64,000 nt of DNA, taken from positions 13,268,001-13,332,000 of the forward strand of contig OX387203.1 of NCBI GenBank assembly GCA_947561715.1. The letters are read 5' to 3'. Shown in pieces: positions 52,470 through 64,000 of this stretch. Both the position numbers and the translations under genes were made by a program. Position 1 is the first letter of the stretch. Each line of letters begins with the position of its first letter. This stretch comes from Ascidia mentula. Taxonomy: Eukaryota; Chordata; Ascidiacea; Phlebobranchia; Ascidiidae. Below the pieces are notes generated by a model that ran no database searches, had not been told where the DNA came from, and saw only the letters and a list, made by a program, of their open reading frames with translations.

Positions 52470-55400
52470 AGTCGATGTGTGTTCCTTTTTTCAAAACGTT
52501 TTCAAAATATTTTGTTATTTCTTTTCTCTTATTTTTCGTTGTTCCTTCAACTGGGAGTAAAAATCAAAAGATGTTAATGCTTGGCTAATTGTGCGTTTTA
52601 AGTATCGAGGAGTTCAAGCATGGTCCAGTTTCGTGCCCTTCACCCACAAACGAAACCTAGTTAATTCCCTCTTATATCGAGAGGTAAGCAGCGATGTCAG
52701 CAACTACCTGTGGGAAAACTTAGATCATGTTGTTAATTCAAATCTGCCCAAAATCTAAATTGCCTATGCTGGAAACACTTAACAATGACGATGTTGTTGC
52801 TGCTGTTTCCCTTCTGCCTTTCAGTCCTTTATTAACCCTAGTAGTAACTGATGATGAACCAAGTATAGGTTAGAAATGTTTACTTAGAATTTTGTTGTGC
52901 ATGTAACTTTTCTTACACCACCCACCCCTAATAACTACATCCCTGTCTCCATGATCATTGCTGGAAGAATTTACAAATGTTTGTTACATTTTACATCTGA
53001 AAGCATAACACCACAGCGAAAAGACAACAGGCAATTTTCCTTGACATTTATGTAAAACGCCACCATTAGAGGAAATCCTTAACTTAAGCACATTATGACC
53101 TAACAATTATTTTGACAGAGTTTCAACGAAAGATTATGCATTTGCTAAATGAAGTGGCAAGTGGTATGGAACAAAATGTTGTTTTCTGCTGTCAACGCGT
53201 TGGTGGAAGCAACATGAAAGACAAGAAAGTATTGCAAGTGCGTATTACTTTTCGTTTATTTCTTAATTTATTTGTTGTTTTTCACCAGAAAAACGTCAGA
53301 TTCGTATTTCATTATGATACCCGGTGGTCAAAACCTATTTTCAGTAAATAGACAATGAGGGATTTTTTGAAAATAGTTCGGAAGGACATTAAACCTTAAT
53401 ACTAATACACTTGAAAGGAAAGTATTGCTAATGTTTTTTGCACGTACTCCACAGAGGATATTATCACAGAAAGGAAGTCAATTGGAGTGAAAAAAAGAAT
53501 GACAATGGCTCTGTATGCCTGCAGCAAACAACTTGGCAGTGAGCAAGGCAACAGTACACAACTGTCTGGAAAGGTTATTTTTCCATTTGCAGTTTAATTA
53601 ACATTACATCATATCCCGATGACGAAAATCAGGAGAAATAAGCAAAAGAATTGAAGGAAAATATTACTTCACTCGGGTGTAATTGCCAATAAATAATCTC
53701 ACGTTATTTCAATTTGTGACTAGACTCCGTGTTAATGAACTGTTCTTCAAGTGCATTGCGGTTAAATCAATTGTAGGTGCGGAAACGGTGTCTGTGGCCT
53801 CGTTGTTGAAAAGATGGCGTCATTCATCTTTCAGCACTATTATCATGCCTCGCGTACAAATAAGAGTTTTGAATCGATTCGATTGCTTTTATATATGGGT
53901 GAGGTCACAAAATCGTGGCAAAGTTGCGCCATGAGCACGCAACTTGTGACAGAAGTACCATGTGTATATTTACCTTCGAAAAAACACGCATGAAGATTCA
54001 AAAAAGCCAGGAGGAAAAGGTTTAAGCCATACACAGTGTTGGACTTGATGTTTTCCAATGAAATTTGAGGTCTCCTGAAACGTTTTACATCGCGTGAGTT
54101 TCTTTCGCAATACGTGTGAATTTAAGAGACGGAGCTTAAGATTCAGTTAATGTTACAGCCTGGCTCTTTGCACGACAAATAATAATATATTCATCCGTTT
54201 ATGCTACATGGCTGCCGCTTACTTCGATTCGACGTATTATTGACAAATATTCATTTTACACTTGACATCGCGCCATGATTAATTTAAAAAGCCCTGTACC
54301 CTTTTATCATAGTTGTCACCGTAAAGAAGACTATTGCACAATTGCTACAGCCATGCAATGAGGGTAGCCAAAAAAATTACTGTCTAACTTCTTTGTTAGT
54401 TGTTGAATTTAACTTCAATGTAAGAAAGAAGTAATCAAACTGAAACTGAATATGTTTTAGGAAAAGCAACATTTTGGATCAATAAAACCCTATATTCGTG
54501 CAAAGGTTTGGGAAATAATAGTTTCGAGAATAAAAGTCAAAAAAATAATCTGTCTCTCATCAAACTTCCACTTACGACACTCATACATTGGACCTTACGT
54601 ACAAAGCTTGTGAGCGCGAGCTAAATGAAAATGATTTCGCCGGCGTATACGCTCAGGCCTTTTGTGACCAAACGCTGACGCTTCCAAGCTTTCTCCCGAG
54701 CGCAGGGAGTGGGTGTGGACCCGGCCCTAGGAAGTCAAGATGTTTGGTTCGTGAGTTTAAGTAGCGATATATATAGTTCCCAGTCGAGTTTTGTTGGTTT
54801 TGGCATAGAATTCAGTCATGTCAAAAGCAGCATGCAGAAAAAATATTACCAGTTTCATAATTGCAAAAGGTTTATTTTTTAATAGCAGTTATTGACCTAC
54901 ATTTTTTGGTACCATATGGATCATGGTGACAAAAAGGTTTTCATGGCCACAGGTAGTTTACAGTAAACTGTCATAAGGACCAATTGTGTTTTGTGGTGTT
55001 TTATTGAGATGATGTTATAAACTGCCAAACTCAAATGACCAAACATTCTGGTTACCAAAATTGCCATGGACAAAAGTAGTGTTTGTGCAAACATTGACAC
55101 TTCAGTTGATTTATTGCCTAGTGGATGTTCTGTCACTATTTAAATCTTCAAGAATGCAGACATTTTTGTGCATTATACTCAAATAGCTGAGCATTTCATA
55201 GCACCAAGCAAAGTGTAGATTGACAAAAATGAAAGTGAAGTACAACGGTCTCATTTTTCTTTCAGATTCTCATTTGTTAGTGAAGGACATCATTCGTGAT
55301 TTTATCATCCATCCCAGGTCTACAAATTTTGATTAAAATTAGTTTTTGGAGAAAGGGTTTGCCTCCTTGGTTAGTCAATATTTTGGTAAAAATGGAACTG

Positions 55401-56335
55401 GATTTTGCAGAAAAAAGAATCGTCGAACTGCCTACTCATTTGCATTTTTGTGCAACTCCCAACTCTTCTCTATGGGAAGGCATCAAAGTTAGTTGGTCAT
55501 AAGATTGCTCCAACAACCTAAAAAGCTCCAACAACCTTTGCAACGTAACATTTTTTCTACGTCGTAACAACGTTTTCTAGTTTTCAACAACGCTATGGTT
55601 CAATGATGTAAGTTTGTGCCTTTGTTACATAAAACTAAATTTGTGTCAGGCACGATTTAATTTGAACCGGACGTAATCAAATATTTTACCTGACCACCAA
55701 CAAATTCAAAATGTTTCTGATAGTGAAACACCATAAATGGTTATCCTCCAACATCAGTGACTAAAAAGGGCACTGAATTGGTTTAGAGGTAAAAATATCT
55801 GCTGGAATTACTTGCATCTGTCCGGAGCCGTATGTGTCTGTATTAGTTCATCGTAAAGTTGCAAAAGATATTGTGGTGTTTTCTAAAACGGTTAATCCTC
55901 CGTAACTTTTGGAATTGTGTGCCTATCATTTATGCTCTACATTTGTTTGGCAAAAGTATTTACTTCAAAGCCATGTTTGGCGGTTTCCAGCACTGTGACG
56001 TTTTTTTTCAACTTTTATTTTCATGCCTACATTCATCTTGGGATTTCTCATTTCGTCAAAAGTAGTTTTATTTGTAGTGGTGACTTAATAGAATCGACAA
56101 ATCTGTAAAAACTTTCAATTCATTCCGAAATGTTAGGTGTTTAACCAATAAAGCATGTAAGGATTAAAGTTTACGAACATTTTTGACTGTACCACCGAAG
56201 TCCATTATAAATCTCGTTTTTTGGTTAAAACGCAACGTTAGGGCACAAGAGAGCAGTATTCGTTGCGTTATCCTTGGCAACGGCGCGCAAAGTTGATCTA
56301 TGCTTTAGCCCGAGCTAAAATGTTATTAATCATTG
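52470..56335. other. No intact gene recognised
   Basis: AT-rich sequence with short ORFs. 53112-53230 contains TEFQRKIMHLLNEV, weakly like part of DUF4806 proteins. 53945-53985 weakly resembles the dispersed repeat of 27450 and 34977. 54640-54770 is locally GC-rich and ends near GATATATATAG, which may mark a transposon end. Nothing here is firm. Confidence 0.35.
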
Positions 56336-56560
56336 TGAGTAGACGTTTCGAACTCTAACTGGGTTCATCATCAGTGAACTGCACGTAGAAAAGAAAAAAA
56401 AGTCAAGTAAAAGGGAACTAAGCAGGCAGAGAAAACACATCAACACCGAGCACAATGGCCGGGGGCCGGTCACACAGCACAACAGCGACGCTCTTTCTGC
56501 AAACAAGTGTAGGTGTTTTGCACCTTACCTATCAACGTTTTACAGTGCAGGACTTCATTT
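56336..56560. repeat. Penelope-type terminal motif and flank
   Basis: AGACGTTTCGAACTCTAACT followed by GGGTTCATCATCAGTG has the CGTTTCG...TTCATCAG layout that I associate with the terminal regions of Penelope-like elements. Related but diverged motifs lie near 56957, 60098, 61090 and 63832. No ORF is attached to this one. Confidence 0.4.
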
Positions 56561-57080
56561 TAACCTAAATACTTATTCCATGAAAAAACTAACTTTATTT
56601 TGAAGTCTGGACCTTGACCAGAAGGAAAGAAAGTAATATTTGAGCAAACCTCACCGGAAGCTTCATTTTTCAAAACTTGCTCCGACTTGTTGTAAACCCA
56701 TTTGTCAAAGGGTGGTTGAAAAATTGCTGGGGATTTATTTCACGCACAAAACAAAAAACAGTTTGTGTTAATTAATGAAACCTTTATATTGGTGGTGTGG
56801 CGTCGAGTTACCAGCAATTCAACATCTTAAACAATCGCCTAAAAAGTAGCCTCAAGCAAGTTAACTTTTCCGTAGCCTCGTTTTTAGAGGCAAGATTTTT
56901 GATGCTTGAAATATCTCTAAAAGGTATGAGAGATCTTTATTAAAGAAATATTAATTTCGCCTATTGGTATCTTCAGTTTCTGTCTGAAAACAGACAAAAA
57001 CAAAATAACTCAACGGTAGGTCCACTTTCGGGTCTGCTGCGACAAAAAAAACGAAGCGATTCAAACTATGTGTAAACTAA

Positions 57081-58764
57081 CTCTTTCCACTCCGAGCGTC
57101 TATATATAGACGGTAAATGAAATCGTCATTGCAAGCCTTGGCCGCGCAAAAATACATTCATTTGAATGTACTAGGATGGAAAAACAGTTCCTTGCGTCAA
57201 CAAAAGTCTACAATAATGTTTTGATGAATTTTGGTCAACATATATAACGCTAATTTTTTTGCAAATTTTGCGTGTTTTTTTGCACTGTTTTCACATATTT
57301 TGGTTGCAATACGACCAGCAACGCGCTGTAATAGTGAAAATAGGATCGGTACTGTAAGTACAGAGATCGCTTGAACCCTCGGCATAAAAATTACGAGCGA
57401 GTTGAATGTCCACTGTGACGTCATAAAGCCTGCGAAGCAAATGCAAGATAATGGTTCTTGTGGTAGAAAAGGAATGAGTCGGCTGGATATTATTGTCCTG
57501 TAATTAATCAGCTTGCACATGAATCAAGAAAAACCTTGTACTGTGCAAAAACAGAAAGCAGTCCAAAATTCATTTGGAGGTAAAGTATGGCAAATGGGGG
57601 GCATTTCTGAGACCAAACGACAAGAAAATGTTGTTACATGAATTGGTCCCAGTTGTAGTATCAGACCCAAATACCTTTTTTTGCATTACAATAAACATGG
57701 ATATCACAAAGAAACCTTCATAACCACAACACATTTGAAAATGCAATCCAATTTCTCCATTCAAAGAAAGGTTTCGACAAGGTCAGTCGAGCAACTTCAG
57801 ACAACAGCCAGAGCAGTTCAAAAGCAATTCATACAGTTGTCAAACATTCAGTGTGACATTATGTGTAAACAATTGCATGTAAAGTTTCACAACATGGTTG
57901 AATATTGCGCATAGTCTTTTTTTACTCTGTTTCTCTTCTATCATTTCTTCATGGTTGTTTTTTGAAAAATACTAAAAAATACATGATTTGCAAGGGTCTT
58001 TGTGGAAAAACTACACATGCTATCAGTGAAATCAAAATTTTCCATAAAAGCACACTTGTAGTACTCCATTTGGTAAAAATTTGAACTATTTTGAATAAAA
58101 AACAAGCTTGTGAGTATTTCGAATGTATAGATGGTGAAAAGAACACATGCGAATAGTATAACAAGACATTTTTGAAAATTTGAGAAATTTTTGAACAGGT
58201 TTTGACTTATTTTTGTAAATAGATGTTTGCATAATGCATCCTACAGCACTACAAAGCCTGTGTACAAAAAAATCTTCACAAGTAAGTTAGATATATACAA
58301 AGTTCAGAAAAATATTTTTTGGATTTTTCACCATATTTGAGAAAAAATATGAAAATTTGATGGGCTGTTACATAAAAACAACTATCACTGGACAAGAATT
58401 GTAATTTTTCCCTGACCCCACATTACATTGGTGTGTTACACACCAAAAATCTAACTATTACACCTTACAATTGGGCCGTGAGTATTTCATTTGCAACCAT
58501 ACCCCAAAACAAGCAATTTTCACTAATTTGGAAAAAGTTGAAAAAGGTCCTATTGGTGAAAGCCATAAAATTATCGAACTACTGTTCGCAGCAAGCTGAA
58601 ACTTGCCTAGATACAGCACGGGGGTTTACCCTTTCTTTTGCGATACCGGTAACCGCTTTAAATTATATATTCACGAAATGGGAAGTGTTTGAAAATTGTC
58701 ATTTTTGCTCAAAAATCCCGGATTCTAGAGCCAGTTCAGCGAAAATGGTCCGGAGTGGAAAGAG
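57081..58764. mobile_element. Non-autonomous piggyBac-like element, 1,684 bp
   Basis: Inverted tips CTCTTTCCACTCCG (57081) and CGGAGTGGAAAGAG (ends 58764) are perfect over 14 bp. Each is flanked outside by CTAA (57077-57080 and 58765-58768), a 4-bp target duplication close to the TTAA used by piggyBac elements. A subterminal palindrome GTCTATATATAGAC lies at 57098. Short ORFs inside (for example 57764-57570, minus) show no transposase I recognise, so it probably depends on an element elsewhere. Confidence 0.72.
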
Positions 58765-58769
58765 CTAAG

Positions 58770-59215
58770 CGATTAAAAAAGCCGTAGTAGCCAAAACGCA
58801 AAAGGTGTAGGGAGTAAGGGCAGTGACGGAAAAAAGGAACAAAAAGGGTGGGAGAGCGCAAAATTATAGGCTGAATGTTTATTGACGCCCTGAGGACCAT
58901 GGGAGGTTCTTGGACGAAAATTACCGTAAAACAATGTGCAATGTCTGGTTTGTTTTTAAATATGATTTGGTGTTCATTCTGATAGTGTTTTGCCAGCGTC
59001 ATCATGTCTCCTTTGGCATCTTCAAAACAACTTGCTCTCCATGTGGAACGGTGTGAACTCCACCTTGTGCTAAAACGTTTTTTTGTTTGGCCAACATATT
59101 TTTTTTTTTTACCTCCAGGGATACTCCCGAGGTTGGGGTTAAAAATTACGTTGTGTAGCACTGTCATCGGATACGCTTGGGAGGCAATGGTCTAACAAAC
59201 GAAAAAATGGGGCGA
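58770..59215 (-). mobile_element. GIY-YIG endonuclease fragment, Penelope-like
   Basis: The minus-strand frame 59167-58736 reads KYVGQTKKRFSTRWSSHRST, then LAKHYQNEH and FTVIFVQEPP. This is the YVG...T...R...HR...H layout of the GIY-YIG domain found at the C-terminus of Penelope-like retroelements. No reverse transcriptase was found upstream on this strand. The right edge of the piggyBac-like element (58764) lies just beside its C-terminal end. Confidence 0.65.
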
Positions 59216-59349
59216 AATCCTCTTTTTCCGCGTTTATGACACGTGGGGCTATTATTACCAGTGGTTTGTACTGTAACTTCTGCAAATGCAACTGTAAAAT
59301 AAAACACATAAAAGGACTTATTTAACAATAAATATTTTTACCTGTCGTG

Positions 59350-59885
59350 TTGTATACATTCCGCAGAGTACTGACGTGTGCCTCGAGGCTATTCATGTAA
59401 CTGTGTAGCCCAACATCCGATAGATGGAGTCTGTCACTCAGTTTTCTCGATTGCTGGTGAGGTTAAAGTCCAAAAAGATCAAAGCTTTAAGGCAAGGTTT
59501 TGAATTGCCACGTTGGCTTCTTTAACACAATGTGCTTGGTAACCAGATTTCTATTAAGTATCGTCAGTTTTTACATATTCTTTGGTAAACCAACCTTGGA
59601 CTCCGGATACTTTCGCTGGCAAACTTTAACCACCAGTCTGCATCCTTGTGCGATCGTGTTGTGACGGTGATCATGTCGGGAGGCGAGATCGTTACTCCCG
59701 AGTGCAGTATTACAAAATCCGCTGAGAATCTTTTTCCGAATTCTAATTCCACGCACCCGTGACTGAACTTTCCTTCCTGGAATAGATATGGCAGTTAACT
59801 TAAAATGCTCACTATTCGACGATACAACCTGGGGACAGACAATGTTCCTCCTTTTGCTGTCGGTCACCAACAACACTGAAGGAAG
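59350..59885 (-). pseudogene. SGNH-hydrolase-like relic
   Basis: Minus-strand fragments in more than one frame resemble an SGNH/GDSL-esterase-like domain: LLVTDSKRRNIV and ISIPGRKV (block I region), DFVILHSG and LGSNDLASRHDH (the ...HCGTNDL block), and near 59450-59390 SDRLHLSDVGLHSYMNSL (the D.LHL block). The usual GDS start reads TDS. Such domains occur in some LINE ORF1 proteins and some tyrosine-recombinase retroelements as well as in host genes; here it is degraded and the parent element is not identified. Confidence 0.5.
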
Positions 59886-60697
59886 TTGTGATCAATCAGC
59901 CCGGAGGTAACATGACTGTTTCCCCGATACCTCCTTGTCGTATCGAACCGCTTCAGTCCTTTTTCCCATCCCTGGTCGATAGTTCAATGGGTACGTTCTC
60001 AAAAAGATATATACAAATTGTATGATACTATTTTGAAATTATAGTTTGCAGTAGCTTTTTATACAGGATTAGCCTGGCTTATAAATCAGGAATATATATT
60101 TCGCCCCATGGGCATCTTCAGTAAACACATTAAATGATATTAAAAACGTCTGAAAAACAGCAACATTAGAGAAAGGGCTAGTGATAAAAAACAACAACAA
60201 CTTCGACCTCTTGCAATGCTACTGTGCCAAGGCAAAACACTGAGTTACCCGCCTTGCATGAGAAGGTAAGAGATTTGCGCACACGGTGGAGAAACAGCAT
60301 CAGACGCGGGTGGAGATAAGGAACGCGCCGATAAGACGAACGGCGTAAAACCACCTTAAATGCACATCGGGGAAACAGTAACACAGTTTTGTTGTCCAAA
60401 TTTAAATGCACATCGGGTCTACTCTTAACGAACAATTTCAAGGATCCTACACGTTTGCTTGTTTGTCACAAAATGCATGCGCCACGTGTGCGTACCAAAC
60501 AGTTACTATAATTCTGTGGATTAGGCGAAAGATATTGTACTTCAGTTATAAACCATGGGAAATGACAAACACACACAACTTCAACCTTAATAAACGTATC
60601 TCATTGATCCAGCAACTAACATACAAAAGGCTTCCACCAGTCCATACATTAATTTTGTACTCGTCAATAAAACAATATGGACTGTTACGTCATACAA
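59886..60697. other. No recognised gene
   Basis: Contains the TTTCGCCCCATGGGCATCTT motif near 60092 (see the Penelope-type motif). ATTTAAATGCACATCGGG occurs twice (about 60354 and 60401) as a short local duplication. Nothing coding is recognised. Confidence 0.4.
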
Positions 60698-60968
60698 GCT
60701 ATGTGACGTGTTTATAGCTTCTTTGGGTGTGAACACAGCCAGGTTGGAAAACCTGACGCGCCCTGCAACTTGTTAGTTTAATTTTTTCTGCTAATGGTCT
60801 TGCTATGGCAGTGACAGCTTTCAAATCGTATGTGGCGTGTTTATAGCTTCTTTAGGTGTGAAACCGGAACACAGCCAGGTCAGAAAACCTGACGTGAACT
60901 GCAGCTTGTTAGTTTAGCTATCTGCTCTATAAGTCTTACTGTTGCAGTGACAGCCTTTGTGCACGTTG
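60698..60968. repeat. Two-copy tandem repeat of about 130 bp
   Basis: The block with GTGTTTATAGCTTCTTTGGG, ACACAGCCAGGT, AAAACCTGACG, CTTGTTAGTTTA and GCAGTGACAGC occurs at about 60700 and again at about 60830, with small indels and substitutions. It may be part of the terminal region of a neighbouring retroelement. Confidence 0.75.
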
Positions 60969-61283
60969 CAGTTTGATAAAATACCCGACGCACTCTTCAT
61001 CTTTTTGTAAATAGGGTCGTAATATATCGTTGACTTCGTCAAATATCATGAAAGATTGAAGTCAGCAGATTTATTTGTAAAAAATCGATTTCGCTTATGT
61101 ATGCATCGTCAGTTTCTGCAAAAATTACGTAGTAGTAATAATAAAAGCAAAAAAAATGCACACAAAAATCACCCTTGCAACTGAGAGTCTTTTCTTTACG
61201 CTATCACCTCAAGCTCACACTGTGAACTACAGTGTAGTAACGAACCTACAGAAGGTGATAGCGGAGATAAGGACATAACACGC

Positions 61284-63800
61284 TCACACGTGATCGTAAA
61301 AACCTGAAACACAAACGAGTGTGCCAGAAGCAATGAATGCGACTGAAAATGGGATATAATTAGTAAAAGGTAAAATCGAAATGCAATAAAAATTATCTAA
61401 TTCTCGGTAAATCATTTTCTGGATGTTTATAGATGCTTGCGTCATATTTTTGACTTCGTCAAAATTGTACTCTATTGCGAGTTTGTTCGAGGTGGAAAAG
61501 AGCGTGTCACTTTTCTGCTCGAGTGTTCCCACCATTGGCGCTGATAACGTGTTGATCCATTCTTTGCACAAACCTGGAGAGAGAGCAGGAGTAGGGACAG
61601 TAATTTTAGTGTAAAATTTACCACCGAAAAAATAAAAGTGAGATTCGTAACTGGTTTTATACATTTGACACATGTTAACTTTAGGAATTTGATTATCCGT
61701 TGGATTGAAAACTTTCACCAAGCAATGATTTTCTTGAGTCTTGCCGGTCTGTTTCGTGCATGCAGCAGGTTTGGGGATGTTAAAATCTGCTTTTGGTGCT
61801 GAAATACAAGATGAACAAGGAGCCAGAAGACGTGTAGGTCTTCGGATCACTCTTCCTCTTCTTGTTGTTAAGGGCTCGTCAGGTGGGTTTGACACATCCG
61901 GTATGTCAACGATCTCTCGTCGTCGGAGTGATTGTCTGTTGACAAAAAGTCATTTGTTGTTTCGGATGAAGCGGATTGATCGGTGGCAGATTCGTGTGCA
62001 GGTAAATGACAAACTGTTAATCTGTCAATAGTCTGTCAGAATTACTGCGACCTCATATTTTTCCAAAACTTTAAATGGACCATCATAATGTCCGTACAAG
62101 CCTTAATTCAAGAAATCGCCGTAGTTCGGAAGAATTGGTTGGACGTGGAAACTCACGAGTGACTGCAACTCGATCCTCGATTGGACTAATTCCGTCCTCA
62201 GAGACTCTTGACTGTCCGAAAACACTCCAACCTTAGATAAACGTTTAAGTAATTGTCGAAGATGTTCGGTATGCATTTCTTCAGTTGGGGGAAGCTATGA
62301 GCAAATCGTCAATGCAAGAAATACAAAAACTTTCGACCAGCATTTCAAAGACCAAGTGGCATTTTCTTGTGGGCATAACTTCCAAATGGAGTAGCTATAG
62401 TAGTTTTATGAACTGAATCCTAATGCATTGGAATTTGGTGAGAGGCTGATTTGAGGTGATGGTGCTGAAAAATTTACAACCAAAGAGGTTATTGGTAAAA
62501 TCAAGACGATGGAATCGAATAACGATTTTTGACCGTCTTTCAAGTAGGGGAGTGCGGCGGCGGGATGGTGTTTATTTGGAACAAGGGGATTTGTCTGATA
62601 TGTTTTTAAATTGAAGGTCGGAGGTGCGGGATTTCGAAATGTAAAGTTCCTTACTTATCAAAATTTTCAGGTGAAGGGTTGTCGTTAAGAATTTGACAGT
62701 AGGTTTGGTGTTTGGATTTCGTGTCGCGACAAAGGGGAGCAAAGGTTGGCCATAAAGGGTAAGTTTGTCTGAGGTTGTGAGAAAACGGAGAGTCGTGGAG
62801 GGTATACATTGTTCTTCCAGGATTGACAGCCCCTATAGGGTGCAGAAATGAGATTTAGGGTAACTACAAGGACAAGCGGAAAGTAATGATGTTTGAGAAT
62901 TAGTTGTTTCGATATATATATTCTGTCTATGCGTGACTGGGTCCTTGGGGCGCGATGGGAGTATCGACGAAGGGTTGGGTAAAGGATGCGAAATGCGTCT
63001 TGTAGGTTACGTCATGTTTCGTTGCAACCTCCGGAGACATCGAAGACGTGACAAGAGGAAATTCCTTAAAAACAGATTCAAATTTGTTGCAATCGTTGCT
63101 TGCGTTATCACCGCATGGCTCGTCCGTAGATAATTTATCACCTGGAACATCGGCATTGAAAATTGGATCAAGCTTTTGTTTGCTTTGGACAACGCAAACT
63201 TGGGACGATTCTGATTTCTGCAATTTCGCACAAGCGTGGGGTCCGTGACGATAATGACACTTATGACGTTTAACGAACCCTCGGCTAACCGCCGGAATTA
63301 ATAAGTATATCAAAGTGATCAAGAAAATCAGCCCCAAGAATTGGCTTCTCAATATCGCAAACCAAGTCCAGCGCAAGCTTCGCTTTAAACCAAAGTCAAC
63401 CGACTTAAATGCGACTCCAGATGCAACAAATAATCTACCTGATTTTGGTCGAGACAAACGTGGAGAAAACCAACGTGGAATGATGCTGACGTCACTTCCA
63501 GAATCAACAAGGAATTTAAATCGATTAATCCTGTCCAATACGGTGAAAGTTTTGTTGCTAAGAAAACGATTTTGATCCTGTCGACTCACCACCTTCGACG
63601 AGGGTCTACCTTAGGTCGAATGGTAGTAACACAACTTTGCTGGTGTCATACCATGAAACCCAGAAAGAAGCATTTGGCTGATTAAAGCGGTTTCTACTTC
63701 GAAAACTACTTGGTCTGGGTAAGTATTCCTTCAAACGTAATTCCTGCGTCTGGGAGAATTCTGAATTACGAATCTGACGTACTTCTGGTGAAAAACAACA
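61284..63800 (-). mobile_element. Gypsy-type LTR retrotransposon fossil, broken
   Basis: Minus-strand remains in pol order: end of gag and a retropepsin-type protease (about 63780-63450, FLVDSGSDVSIIP), the start of the reverse transcriptase (near 63010-63100), the reverse-transcriptase catalytic region (near 62300), the integrase tail (about 62100-62030), and a 3' ORF of about 200 aa (61895-61284). That ORF begins like a Gypsy pol C-terminus and continues into sequence that might be env-like, though I cannot assign it. A fragment of the satellite-associated LINE family lies within it. LTRs are not clearly seen. It is broken in many places, has lost several domains, and looks old. Confidence 0.75.
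62540..63012 (-). mobile_element. Relic of the satellite-associated LINE, nested in the Gypsy fossil
   Basis: Plus-strand sequence parallels LINE copy 1 from about 5190 to 5825: AATGTAAAGTTCCTTA, CATTGTTCTTCCAGGAT, TGCGTGACTGGGTCC and GGGGCGCGA(T/C)G(G/T)GAGTAT are shared, with many substitutions and several deletions. It corresponds to the ORF2 linker between endonuclease and reverse transcriptase. Both ends are internal to the LINE, so it is a truncated or rearranged old copy, more diverged than the relic at 44555. Confidence 0.82.
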
Positions 63801-63825
63801 AATATACACCTCAAAAAGATTGTAT

Positions 63826-64000
63826 TTTCTGACGTTTCGCATGTACGTACGACAAGGCTTCTTCAGAGAATAAAACAAACACAGTAAAGAACCCACGGGC
63901 AAAGAAATTAGGTGACGAAAAAGAACAAAGGGCGCAACAGCCAAAACACAGTGGGACATAAATCAATGGACACCATCAATCACAAAAGTCACGAATGGTT
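63826..64000. repeat. Penelope-type terminal motif at the right window edge
   Basis: GACGTTTCGCATGTACGTAC, then GACAAGGCTTCTTCAGAGAA and a short A/G-rich stretch (AAAGAACCCACGGGCAAAG). The layout agrees with the motif at 56345. The element, if any, continues beyond the window. Confidence 0.35.

Noticed and set aside
53112-53351. DUF4806-like fragment (TEFQRKIMHLLNEV)
   Set aside because: Similarity is limited to about 14 residues; mentioned only as a weak trace.
1-64000. tRNA, rRNA or snRNA genes
   Set aside because: I scanned for tRNA T-loop-like and conserved rRNA blocks and found nothing convincing; a covariance-model scan would be decisive.

Overview
The window is eukaryotic, most likely from an invertebrate chordate of the ascidian (Ciona-like) type. 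The clues are AT-rich intergenic DNA, many short GT-AG introns, a secreted LCCL-EGF-fibrinogen gene, and a mix of L1/Tx1-like and L2/CR1-like LINEs, PIF/Harbinger, hAT and Penelope-like remains. The species is an inference; no host marker fixes it.

Region 1 (1-28,025) is one repeat block. A roughly 280-bp satellite, in two variants that alternate (281 bp and 280 bp, a 561-bp dimer), is interrupted three times by the same complete two-ORF LINE, always on the minus strand and always at the same point of the satellite unit. LINE plus satellite form a unit of 8,189 bp (8 monomers) or 8,751 bp (10 monomers). The three LINE copies encode identical proteins; I noticed one synonymous base difference. 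The monomer next to each LINE 5' end is diverged, as in LINEs whose promoter is made of tandem monomers. The block ends on the right in degenerate monomers and abuts a broken L2/CR1-type LINE.

Region 2 (28,026-44,148) holds a fibrinogen-related gene family. An intact 13-exon gene (38,316-44,148, plus strand) encodes a predicted 534-aa secreted protein: signal peptide, two LCCL domains, three EGF domains and a C-terminal fibrinogen domain. Upstream lie decayed duplicates of its first exons (35.1-36.9 kb) and a diverged pair of fibrinogen-domain exons (29.59 and 34.02 kb). The intron between that pair carries a complete PIF/Harbinger transposon (29,737-33,866) with TTA target duplication, an intact DDE transposase and a three-exon Myb/SANT-like partner gene.

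Region 3 (44,150-64,000) is a graveyard of older elements. It contains LINE fragments, relics of several DNA transposases (integrase-like DDE, two hAT types, a DUF4806-associated type), a 1,684-bp piggyBac-like non-autonomous element with CTAA duplications, a GIY-YIG (Penelope-type) fragment beside an SGNH-hydrolase-like relic, and a broken Gypsy-type LTR element with a LINE fragment inside it. I found no intact host gene there.

The points most worth following are the LINE-satellite higher-order array, the LCCL2-EGF3-fibrinogen architecture with its decayed duplicates, and the apparently complete Harbinger element sitting in one of those duplicates.
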